IMG/VR virus record: IMGVR_UViG_3300032285_001316
Location: 29,152 to 93,151 of that record
Strand: one strand, 5' to 3'
Source of the DNA: a virus
Length of the DNA stretch: 64,000 nt
The notes under the pieces are model-generated. The model made no database searches. It had not been told where the DNA came from and saw nothing but the letters and a program-made list of their open reading frames with translations. Position numbers and translations under genes: made by a program. The stretch's first letter is position 1. Every line of letters begins with the position of its first letter. This document shows positions 23,855 through 29,418 of this stretch, piece by piece.

Positions 23855-23876
23855 TCTCTCTTAGAGCAGTAGCCTA

Positions 23877-24236
23877 TTAGGCGTTGATCAGCTCTACAAT
23901 GTCTTCCCAGCCTGCGTTGAGACCGAGACCCTTGATGATGCTAAGGCATTCGGTGCTTACCGCGTAGGCAAAGGAGTCTTTCCGTGCCTGCTCACTCTCG
24001 TAGGCAGACTTAGGCATACCCTTGAAAGCCTGGTATGCCTGGGCAATCTGAGGGATAGTGAAGAAACCGCCAAGGCTAGTTACCTCGTATTCGCGCGAGA
24101 GAACCTCAGCACGCTTAGCGCGCTTGAAGTCAAGCACGAATGGGCGGAACTGGGGCATACCCTCTAGCACGCGTAGTTGTGCGGGCGTAGCGGTTTCGAG
24201 GTTGAGTGCGTCGGCGGTAATAACTGAAGTAGACAT
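23877..24236 (-). CDS. Unknown protein, first gene of the minus block
   Basis: 119 residues, behind AAAGGGGG. Ordered alpha/beta sequence (LNLETATPAQLRVLEGMPQF, EVTSLGGFFTIPQIAQAYQA) without recognisable motifs. Flanked by terminators on the left and a 401-base non-coding region on the right, so it forms its own transcription unit. A 16-bp perfect palindrome covers its start codon. Confidence 0.65.
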   Translation of the reverse strand: MSTSVITADALNLETATPAQLRVLEGMPQFRPFVLDFKRAKRAEVLSREYEVTSLGGFFTIPQIAQAYQAFKGMPKSAYESEQARKDSFAYAVSTECLSIIKGLGLNAGWEDIVELINA

Positions 24237-24244
24237 ATGTCTAC
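24229..24244. promoter_or_regulatory. Perfect 16-bp palindrome over the start codon of the 23877 gene
   Basis: GTAGACATATGTCTAC contains the minus-strand ATG in its centre and adjoins the ribosome site. As DNA it could be an operator for a dimer; as RNA it folds into a 6-bp hairpin that holds the start codon. Confidence 0.6.
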
Positions 24245-24637
24245 CCCCTTTCTTATGTGTGTGTTTAGTTGGGGCGAATACCCCTTAGAGCCTAGGTGCG
24301 AGACATAAGCCCTAAGGGGAACAGGGTGCGCACGCGCCTTAGAGACACGCACGCGCCCTGCCCGTGTAAACACACGGAAAGATTACCTAGCCCCGTTAGC
24401 GCGTCTCTCACACGCGCCTAGGGGCGTTGCCGTATTAGGGCGGAAACCACAGTTGCCGAAGCCCCTGCGTCTAAGACAAACCTAGCCCAAGACCTGCCAA
24501 AGTAACCGCACGCTTAGCCAGTAAGCACCAGGTGAGAAACACGGTTGAGGCCCTCTCAATCTAGGCAGTAGCCTAAATCGGCCACAGTAGCTCAATTAAC
24601 AGATAGATCGCCCCTACCGATGTGGCAGACTTGATAT
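24237..24637. other. 401-base structured non-coding region at the divergent switch
   Basis: Leftward genes end here and rightward genes begin. No gene is visible on either strand. Many hairpins occur: GGGG-CGAATA-CCCC, CAGGGTGCG (24322-24330) with CGCGCCCTG (24352-24360), CCGTGT-AAAC-ACACGG (24362-24377), and CCTAG-type repeats near 24387-24424. It should hold divergent promoters; an origin of replication or structured leader is also possible. Confidence 0.5.
24623..24631 (+). promoter_or_regulatory. Extended -10 promoter, leaderless start
   Basis: TGGCAGACT followed after six bases by the ATG at 24638. No Shine-Dalgarno precedes the ATG, so a leaderless mRNA is likely. One of a series of TGn-(T/C)AnA(C/A)T elements in the window. 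Confidence 0.5.
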
Positions 24638-24769
24638 ATGGACGAGTTTGACGAGATCATCGAAGTGTCATTTACTGACCGCGAAATCGCCACGCTCAAC
24701 ATGCGCGCCCTCACCTTTGAGGAGTGGAAGGCCATGGTAGAGGGCAACGGGATCGAATTCGAACCCTAA
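24638..24769 (+). CDS. Small acidic protein, probably leaderless
   Basis: 43 residues (EFDEIIEVSFTDREIATLNM, then helical FEEWKAMVEGNG). First plus-strand gene after the switch. It has no ribosome site, but a -10-like TGGCAGACT six bases upstream suggests leaderless translation. Function unknown. Confidence 0.5.
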   Translation: MDEFDEIIEVSFTDREIATLNMRALTFEEWKAMVEGNGIEFEP

Positions 24770-24772
24770 GAT

Positions 24773-24873
24773 CGCCCCTGCTATAAACGCTGTGTAGTTA
24801 TCAAGCTGCTAGTACTAATCTAGTCAAAGTGGCTACCTGAGTCAAATTAGCGGCGCGCGTATAAGCAGGGGCG
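24773..24873 (+). ncRNA. Candidate structured RNA ending in an intrinsic terminator
   Basis: CGCCCCTGCT (24773-24782) pairs perfectly with AGCAGGGGCG (24864-24873), enclosing 81 bases. Inside, ACGC (24787-24790) pairs with GCGT (24857-24860) and GCTGCTA (24805-24811) with TAGCGGC (24848-24854, one G-U), leaving a further small hairpin (ACTA-ATC-TAGT). TTTT follows at 24874. No open frame fits. It may be a 3' UTR structure, a small RNA or a leader for the next gene. Confidence 0.5.
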
Positions 24874-24891
24874 TTTTAAGGGTAAAAATTG

Positions 24892-24900
24892 TGTCACAAT
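24892..24900 (+). promoter_or_regulatory. Extended -10-like element
   Basis: TGTCACAAT, then GGGATGAACA, with the ATG of the next gene at 24937 behind an AGGA site. It matches the TGn-CACAAT form of the motif. Confidence 0.4.
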
Positions 24901-24936
24901 GGGATGAACATCCCCCCAGGCGAATAGGAAACCGTC

Positions 24937-25050
24937 ATGGCAGCAAAGAAGTCTCGTGGAGACCGTAACGACAACCGTCCCAGTGGCAAGGCGTCAAAGA
25001 AGACCCCTAAGGTATTTGACCCCATTAAGCGTCGTCTCGTAACGAAGTAA
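24937..25050 (+). CDS. Small basic protein
   Basis: 37 residues, very basic (AAKKSRGDRNDNRPSGKASK and KRRLVTK). Preceded by AGGA at good spacing and a -10-like element. It may bind nucleic acid. Small Lys/Arg-rich phage proteins of this type have no common known role. Confidence 0.5.
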   Translation: MAAKKSRGDRNDNRPSGKASKKTPKVFDPIKRRLVTK

Positions 25051-25062
25051 GGGCTCTCGGTA

Positions 25063-25404
25063 ATGACAACCCCAGAAAATACCCCCAAAAGCTCGTGGAC
25101 ACCAGCAGAGTGCGCGCACTGTGGCTATGAGGTAGTACCTGCAGAAGTAGGTCACGAGATCCACGGTAGTCACTGGGAAGAACCTTCCCCAAATGGTTGG
25201 GTACACAACCCCGCCACGGTAGGCAAGCACTGGACAGAGAATTACGACACCAAGACTCACGCAGCCATGCCTTACGACGGACGTACAGTAGAGCAGGAGC
25301 ACGCTGGGGCTGAGGAGTTCCAACGTCAACTGGACGCGACGCACACAAAAGCGGCCTTCGAACAGATCATGAAGAACAATAACCTAGGGCGACAGTTCGA
25401 CTAA
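25063..25404 (+). CDS. Unknown protein with one Cys pair
   Basis: 113 residues. PAECAHCGYEVVPAEVGHEIHG supplies C-x2-C plus His residues in a possible zinc site; the rest is hydrophilic with a helical C-terminus (EEFQRQLDATHTKAAFEQIM). TAATG-type junction with the next gene. Confidence 0.55.
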   Translation: MTTPENTPKSSWTPAECAHCGYEVVPAEVGHEIHGSHWEEPSPNGWVHNPATVGKHWTENYDTKTHAAMPYDGRTVEQEHAGAEEFQRQLDATHTKAAFEQIMKNNNLGRQFD

Positions 25405-25757
25405 TGAGCCAAAGAGAAGCCTTTGAGAACGGTAAAGAACACTTTACCTATCAGTTCCACCAGGCACCAACGTACGCAGGTACGCACGAAGTAACTGCCC
25501 ACGACACCAAGGGCAAGAAGGTTGGCTCCCTCACATGGAACGCCAACGAGATCGAGAACATCGACGTAGCTAAAAAGCATCAGGGCAAGGGTATAGCCGA
25601 GAGTATGCTCGTCCATGCTAGGCGTCAAGCAAATGACGAAAAAGCCCCTGTGCCCTCACACAGCCTCACTCGCACCCGTGCAGGACATGCATTTGCTAAA
25701 AAAACTGGCGGCGCAGGAAGCGCCATTCCAGATAAGTACATCACGTTCCTAGACTAG
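25404..25757 (+). CDS. GNAT-like acetyltransferase
   Basis: 117 residues. KVGSLTWNANEIENIDVAKK then HQGKGIAESMLVHARRQA corresponds to GNAT strand 4 and motif A (V-x-x-x-x-x-x-x-GxGI-x-x-x-L), the acetyl-CoA pyrophosphate loop; the end (SHSLTRTRAGHAFAKKTGG) fits motif B. Short versions like this occur in many phages. Acceptor unknown. Confidence 0.65.
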   Translation: MSQREAFENGKEHFTYQFHQAPTYAGTHEVTAHDTKGKKVGSLTWNANEIENIDVAKKHQGKGIAESMLVHARRQANDEKAPVPSHSLTRTRAGHAFAKKTGGAGSAIPDKYITFLD

Positions 25758-25762
25758 GTTTC

Positions 25763-25771
25763 TGGCACACT
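25763..25771 (+). promoter_or_regulatory. Extended -10 promoter for the 25802 gene
   Basis: TGGCACACT; a start near 25778 gives a short leader with a GGAG site before the ATG at 25802. Identical to the element at 26060-26068. Confidence 0.5.
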
Positions 25772-25801
25772 AGTTAATGGGGAGCTGACTAGTGGAGTGA
25801 C

Positions 25802-26038
25802 ATGTCACGCATTCTTGATATCTTCTTGCGTATCTTAGCGGTGTTCAGCATTTCGGCCCTTTCTGTAGTTGGAGCTGGTGCGGTCGTGCATGTGGACCCC
25901 CTCCAAACGATCTTGATGGCAGGCATTCTTGGTGTAGCCAATGTTCTAGAAGAACTAGCTCGTAAGTATGTTAATGACGGTCGTTTAAGTGATGACGAGA
26001 TCAACGAGACGTTTAAAAAGGCTAGCGAGGCCGATTAA
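25802..26038 (+). CDS. Small membrane protein, holin-like
   Basis: 78 residues. Two hydrophobic helices (LAVFSISALSVVGAGAVVHV and LQTILMAGILGVANVLEELA) and a charged C-terminal tail (DDEINETFKKASEAD). The layout is typical of actinophage membrane proteins often called holins. The endolysin lies about 2 kb downstream with other small membrane genes between, so several lysis candidates exist. Confidence 0.6.
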   Translation: MSRILDIFLRILAVFSISALSVVGAGAVVHVDPLQTILMAGILGVANVLEELARKYVNDGRLSDDEINETFKKASEAD

Positions 26039-26059
26039 CCATAAAACGAGGGTTCTTCC

Positions 26060-26068
26060 TGGCACACT
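26060..26068 (+). promoter_or_regulatory. Extended -10 promoter, leaderless start
   Basis: TGGCACACT followed seven bases later by the ATG at 26076. No ribosome site is present before that ATG. Confidence 0.5.
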
Positions 26069-26075
26069 TGAATCT

Positions 26076-26561
26076 ATGAACAGAAACGAGCACTTTGCTG
26101 CGGGAACTGATGACGGTCGGTCGCATGAGGTCCCATACTGGCATTGGGATCCTAACGGGGGCTCTGAGGTACGGCACTCTACCTTAGGTAAAACCGTTAC
26201 AGACGAAGATCGCTGGGTGTTTCAAAACGGTCAGTGCCATGCGTTGGCGGAGCATCTCCATAAGTCCGAAGGGCACCCTATTTACTCGGTGTCAGAGCAC
26301 GGCATGTCTGGCAAGCGAGAGGTCACACACTTTGTTAACGCACACAAAGATGACCCCAACCTTATTCACGATGCTGATGGTTGGCAAAATATTCAAGATT
26401 TTCATGAAAAGTGGGATCCAAGTGGGAACAACCGCGTAATTCTGCGTAAAGTCAGTTTGAAGGCTATGCAGCAACGTACTGAAAATAACCCAGACTGGCT
26501 AGCCCCACACCACGAGGGTGCAGCGGCGTTTTACTCCCGTAGCAACAAGGGAAATCGTTAA
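26076..26561 (+). CDS. Possible papain-like protein with N-terminal EHFAAG motif
   Basis: 161 residues; the ATG at 26076 fits the leaderless promoter. EHFAAGTDDGRS (5-16) repeats the motif found at the end of the 8076 protein. The core NGQCHALAEHL (Cys54), THFVNAH (His85) and IHDADGW (Asp99 or Asp101) gives a Cys-His-Asp order as in papain-like or transglutaminase-like folds. Could be a small cysteine hydrolase packaged with the virion. Activity is inference. Confidence 0.45.
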   Translation: MNRNEHFAAGTDDGRSHEVPYWHWDPNGGSEVRHSTLGKTVTDEDRWVFQNGQCHALAEHLHKSEGHPIYSVSEHGMSGKREVTHFVNAHKDDPNLIHDADGWQNIQDFHEKWDPSGNNRVILRKVSLKAMQQRTENNPDWLAPHHEGAAAFYSRSNKGNR

Positions 26562-26582
26562 CCCTTAACACACTGGTTATTC

Positions 26583-26591
26583 TGGCACAAT
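26583..26591 (+). promoter_or_regulatory. Extended -10 promoter, leaderless start
   Basis: TGGCACAAT followed six bases later by the ATG at 26598, with no Shine-Dalgarno. Confidence 0.5.
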
Positions 26592-26597
26592 TGTTCT

Positions 26598-26741
26598 ATG
26601 AGTGATAACTGGCGTAAGGCCCTAGAGCAGAAGGCCAAAGAAGCTGAGGCGGCGGATAAGCGTCCCCTGGCTACGGTTACTCCTATTACCCAGGCTCCAA
26701 GTGTTCGTTCAAAGATGCAGGCTGAGTCAAGTAAGCACTAA
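26598..26741 (+). CDS. Small protein, probably leaderless
   Basis: 47 residues (NWRKALEQKAKEAEAADKRP then PITQAPSVRSKM). Hydrophilic, helical first half. The leaderless promoter just upstream supports the start. Function unknown. Confidence 0.5.
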   Translation: MSDNWRKALEQKAKEAEAADKRPLATVTPITQAPSVRSKMQAESSKH

Positions 26742-26759
26742 AACAGCTTTGCTTACTAG

Positions 26760-26765
26760 CACAAT
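26760..26765 (+). promoter_or_regulatory. Possible -10 element before the 26793 gene
   Basis: CACAAT in TAGCACAATTAATTAAC, matching the -10 series apart from TAG in place of TGn. An AAAGGAG ribosome site and the ATG at 26793 follow. Confidence 0.35.
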
Positions 26766-26792
26766 TAATTAACAAGCTTTAAAGGAGCCCTC

Positions 26793-27032
26793 ATGGCTAA
26801 GAATCTCAAAGACTTTGGTAATAAGGTAGCTACAGCTGCTGGCTGGGCAACAGTCCCTGCCATTGTTACCGCTCAAGCATTGGGTGCAGGCACTAACGTA
26901 GCTGCAAACTTGGGCGCTGCTGGCTTGGCTGCAGGTATCGGTGCTGGAGCTGCAGTAGTTGGCCAACGTCGTCAGGTTGTTCGCAACCGTAAGGCCCACG
27001 CAATGGACGCATTTAACAGCGCACGCAAGTAG
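26793..27032 (+). CDS. Small Gly/Ala-rich membrane protein
   Basis: 79 residues behind AAAGGAG. Hydrophobic Ala/Gly-rich stretches (AGWATVPAIVTAQALGAG and AGLAAGIGAGAAVVGQ) with a basic C-terminus (QRRQVVRNRKAH). One or two spans; could be a holin or other membrane-active protein. Function unproven. Confidence 0.55.
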   Translation: MAKNLKDFGNKVATAAGWATVPAIVTAQALGAGTNVAANLGAAGLAAGIGAGAAVVGQRRQVVRNRKAHAMDAFNSARK

Positions 27033-27055
27033 CAGGGGCCTTCTTAGGTTAAAAA

Positions 27056-27214
27056 ATGATGCGAAACCGCTATATCCTTAAGGGAGCCAACTACCTGGCA
27101 GCTGAGGCATATGCTGAAGAGCAGGGCTGGGAAGCCACCGAATGGATCTATTTTGGCGCTACAACCGCCGAATTGATCATTATTGATCTCGAAGACAAGG
27201 ATGTGAACTGGTAA
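27056..27214 (+). CDS. Small alpha/beta protein
   Basis: 52 residues from ATG-ATG at 27056; stop overlaps the next ATG (TAATG). Helix-strand pattern (YLAAEAYAEEQGWEATEWIY, then AELIIIDLED). No recognised family. Confidence 0.5.
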   Translation: MMRNRYILKGANYLAAEAYAEEQGWEATEWIYFGATTAELIIIDLEDKDVNW

Positions 27215-27411
27215 TGCGCGACAATCACGAAGCACGTACCAATCTGTACGAAACAGCCAAGAAAATCGGTCTAGGCAACAGCATCGAAGACCCTCAGACA
27301 GGCACACACTGGGTAGACCTCTCTGGCTTGACCCCCGAACAGGTGTACCAGCACCCTCTTTTTGGCTCTGAAAAGCCTTGGGAACGCGAAGAACGAGAAA
27401 AAGGCAAGTAA
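27214..27411 (+). CDS. Small hydrophilic protein
   Basis: 65 residues starting in a TAATG overlap. Contains DPQTGTHWVDLSGLTPEQVY and a charged Glu/Arg end. Function unknown. The next gene starts immediately after its stop. Confidence 0.5.
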   Translation: MRDNHEARTNLYETAKKIGLGNSIEDPQTGTHWVDLSGLTPEQVYQHPLFGSEKPWEREEREKGK

Positions 27412-27618
27412 ATGGCATCTATCTCTGACTCAATTGCCCTTATTGGCCTCATTTTGGGCTTTTCATTCCTCTACATCGTCAAATATGACAGTCTGAACCC
27501 CAAAACTAAGCGTTTTATGTGGGTTCTTGGCCTTCTTATCCTTCTCTATGTTGTTTTTACTTACGCTGACGACTTCGTTATCGACGTAAAGAACTTCATT
27601 GCCGCGATCAACGCGTAA
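27412..27618 (+). CDS. Small two-span membrane protein
   Basis: 68 residues. Spans at about 8-24 (IALIGLILGFSFLYIV) and 35-50 (FMWVLGLLILLYVVFTY), linked by a basic loop, with an amphipathic end. It lies one gene upstream of the endolysin unit, so a holin or spanin-like role is possible; class cannot be decided. Confidence 0.6.
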   Translation: MASISDSIALIGLILGFSFLYIVKYDSLNPKTKRFMWVLGLLILLYVVFTYADDFVIDVKNFIAAINA

Positions 27619-27663
27619 AAAAATAGGTCGCGTCGGGAAAAAACGGGTAGGAAAGATAAAAGT

Positions 27664-27915
27664 ATGGGCCAGAGCAAGCGTGGGCGCACCTTTAAAACGG
27701 GTGAAGCCAAAAAAAGCTACTATGAGCGCCTAGAGCACTACAATGCTACTGGGACATGGCCTAAGGCTAAAAGTGCTCTTAGCGGGGCACAGAAGGCTCC
27801 TGAGGCACATTCTGAGGTGCATCCAGAAGAACAAGCGCCTGCAGCTGCTCCTCACCCCACTCTTTTTGATCTAGACATCCCTACCCCACCTTCTAGGGGC
27901 ACGTTCGACCACTAG
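27664..27915 (+). CDS. Small basic, then Pro/Ala-rich protein
   Basis: 83 residues. Basic N-terminus (GQSKRGRTFKTGEAKKSYYE) and a Pro/Ala/Glu-rich C-terminus. No ribosome site stands close to the ATG; AGGAAAG lies 9 bases upstream. Function unknown. Confidence 0.45.
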   Translation: MGQSKRGRTFKTGEAKKSYYERLEHYNATGTWPKAKSALSGAQKAPEAHSEVHPEEQAPAAAPHPTLFDLDIPTPPSRGTFDH

Positions 27916-27923
27916 TAGCCTTA

Positions 27924-27951
27924 TTGACACCGTTTTTTTATGGTGTAACAT
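27924..27951 (+). promoter_or_regulatory. Sigma-70-like promoter for the endolysin unit
   Basis: TTGACA at 27924-27929, 16-base spacer, TAACAT at 27946-27951. The best -35/-10 pair in the window. Expected start near 27958, two bases before a strong hairpin. Confidence 0.65.
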
Positions 27952-27959
27952 AGTTACTA

Positions 27960-28013
27960 GCTGGGCGGCGGTTTTTCCTCCTTTCTTCCGCCGCCTAGCC
28001 TTTTCTCAGTTTT
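27960..28013 (+). terminator. Hairpin with U-tract at the 5' end of the endolysin leader
   Basis: GCTGGGCGGCGG (27960-27971) pairs with CCGCCGCCTAGC (27988-27999, one G-U), followed by CTTTTCTCAGTTTTTTT. It lies between the promoter and the endolysin start codon, so it may be an attenuator, a 5' stabilising hairpin or the end of the upstream transcript. Confidence 0.7.
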
Positions 28014-28080
28014 TTTAGGCAATGCCTTCTGAGGTTGTTCTCTACACTTAAAAATAGAGATTACAACCCTAGGAGATATC

Positions 28081-29244
28081 TTGACTATTTACGACTTCCC
28101 ACCCATGACATGGAGCGACTTCCTCGCTATCCCAGATGGTGAGACTGTCCACAACTACGGCGCGCAGGAATGTGTCGCTCTTGCAAACCTGTACGCAACA
28201 TCCGTACTTGGCTGCAACCTCCGCACTGTAAACATCGGTTCTGCCGAAGAGTGGTGGACCACTGACGCGATCCTCGATGCATGGGGCTTTGACCGTGTTA
28301 CCGAAAACCCACAGGTTGGTGACATCTTCATTGGTTCGTTCGGTCTGTATGACAGCCAGTTCGGTCACATCGGTGTTGTTGTCCGTGCATGGGATGGCTC
28401 GACCTTCGGAACCATGGAGCAGAACGTAGGCCGTGAGGTTGTCTCACGTCACGACCGCACCATGCGTAACATTGACGGATTCCTGCGTACCCGCAACCAG
28501 GCTGCTATTGGTGGGGGCGCTCCTACACCTGCCCCTGCAGCTAACCTCGCTCCTACACAGCGTCAGGCTGGCCCTCTCGGTGTATTCCGTCGTGCAGAGC
28601 CTAATCAGTCGTCAGAGCACCTTGACGGTGACCTCGAGGCTGGCGAAGTTGGTAACTTCGTAGGCTATGTCCACGGTGAAGACCGTGGCGGAAACGACAT
28701 CTGGTTCCAGGGTGTATCGGGCAACTACTTCTGGTCAGGTGCCTTCACAGACTCAGGAACACACGATTTGCCTGATCTGAACGCTCCTGCAGCTCCTGCA
28801 CCTGCTCCCGAGCCAGCACCAGTGGCTGACCCAGCTCCAGCAGCACCCGTTGCTGATCCAGCTCCCGTAGAGCCTGCGCTTGTAAATGTAGACCCTACTC
28901 CCCTCCCCTCCGTAACCCCCACCTCAACAACGTCTGACGTTGTTGCCCCAGTAAAGGAAGCCCCCGTGCCACTCACCGCTGAAGAAATTGCAAAGCAAAC
29001 CGCTTCGATCGAGGCTCTTCCCGAGCCAGACCTCGGTGCGATCATCCCTACCGCTAAGGGTCGCAAGGTTGCTTACGCACTGTACGCAGGTGTTTCACTT
29101 GTCGTAGCTAACACCGCAGTAGCATTCGCCGCACTCCAGACGGCATTCCCCGCATGGTTGGTAGTTGCCCTTGCCGTAGTTGGCAACCTGGCCACACCAT
29201 TCAGCGCGATTGCTATCGCCAACGCGAAGAACGCATCTAAGTAA
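28081..29244 (+). CDS. Endolysin: CHAP domain, SH3-like domain and holin-like C-terminus
   Basis: 387 residues from a TTG start behind AGGAG. N-terminal CHAP amidase/endopeptidase: Cys31 (AQECVALANLYA), His96 (FGHIGVVVRAW), Glu113/Asn115 (MEQN). Residues about 182-225 (DLEAGEVGNFVGYVHGE, DIWFQGVSGNYFW) look like an SH3b cell-wall-binding domain. A long Pro/Ala/Val linker (about 235-300) leads to two hydrophobic helices at about 330-352 and 357-380 with small basic ends. These resemble a stand-alone actinophage holin, so the gene may encode endolysin and holin in one chain. Confidence 0.85.
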   Translation: MTIYDFPPMTWSDFLAIPDGETVHNYGAQECVALANLYATSVLGCNLRTVNIGSAEEWWTTDAILDAWGFDRVTENPQVGDIFIGSFGLYDSQFGHIGVVVRAWDGSTFGTMEQNVGREVVSRHDRTMRNIDGFLRTRNQAAIGGGAPTPAPAANLAPTQRQAGPLGVFRRAEPNQSSEHLDGDLEAGEVGNFVGYVHGEDRGGNDIWFQGVSGNYFWSGAFTDSGTHDLPDLNAPAAPAPAPEPAPVADPAPAAPVADPAPVEPALVNVDPTPLPSVTPTSTTSDVVAPVKEAPVPLTAEEIAKQTASIEALPEPDLGAIIPTAKGRKVAYALYAGVSLVVANTAVAFAALQTAFPAWLVVALAVVGNLATPFSAIAIANAKNASK

Positions 29245-29260
29245 CACCCGACAAGGAATT

Positions 29261-29296
29261 TCCCCCAGTAGCTGAAAAGTTATTGGGGGATTTTTC
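29261..29296 (+). terminator. Intrinsic terminator after the endolysin gene
   Basis: TCCCCCAGTA pairs with TATTGGGGGA (one G-U) across a 10-base loop, followed by TTTTTC. Sixteen bases after the endolysin stop. Confidence 0.85.
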
Positions 29297-29330
29297 TTTG
29301 TTAGTAGAAGGGTCCTTTGCTCCTAAGTTG

Positions 29331-29336
29331 TAGACT
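29331..29336 (+). promoter_or_regulatory. Possible -10 for the ribonucleotide reductase gene
   Basis: TAGACT preceded by TTG, without a clear -35. A start near 29343 would place the following hairpin at the very 5' end of the mRNA. Confidence 0.35.
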
Positions 29337-29349
29337 GGAAATCCTTCAA

Positions 29350-29388
29350 GCCGCTCCTTGCCTTTCGAGATGTGGGGCGGCATTTTTC
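29350..29388 (+). terminator. Leader hairpin with U-tract before the RNR gene
   Basis: GCCGCTCC (29350-29357) pairs with GGGGCGGC (29374-29381, one G-U), then ATTTTTC. It lies 31 bases upstream of the start codon, so it could act as an attenuator for the reductase. Confidence 0.6.
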
Positions 29389-29418
29389 ACCCCTAATTAC
29401 AAACGAAAAGAGACCGCC

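Larger units (their letters stand above)
23435..23876 (-). other. 442-base structured non-coding interval with two minus-strand terminators
   Basis: No gene is seen on either strand. It holds several inverted repeats: GGGGGCTCTCGCCCCC near 23490-23510, TTATCT-AGAG-AGATAA near 23538-23553, and CTTATAG with CTATAAG near 23570-23610. At the left of the 23877 gene stand two terminator-like hairpins (listed separately). The interval may be a long leader for the genes to the left, or a regulatory RNA. Confidence 0.5.

Noticed and set aside
24583-24626. tRNA-like fragment (GCCACA ... TGTGGC around TAGCTCAATT)
   Set aside because: There is an outer pair and a D-loop-like string, but no anticodon or T-arm; not a tRNA gene.
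25763-26591. TGGCAC elements as sigma-54 (-24) promoters
   Set aside because: The TTGC -12 element is missing at the required spacing; the start codons fit an extended -10 reading better.
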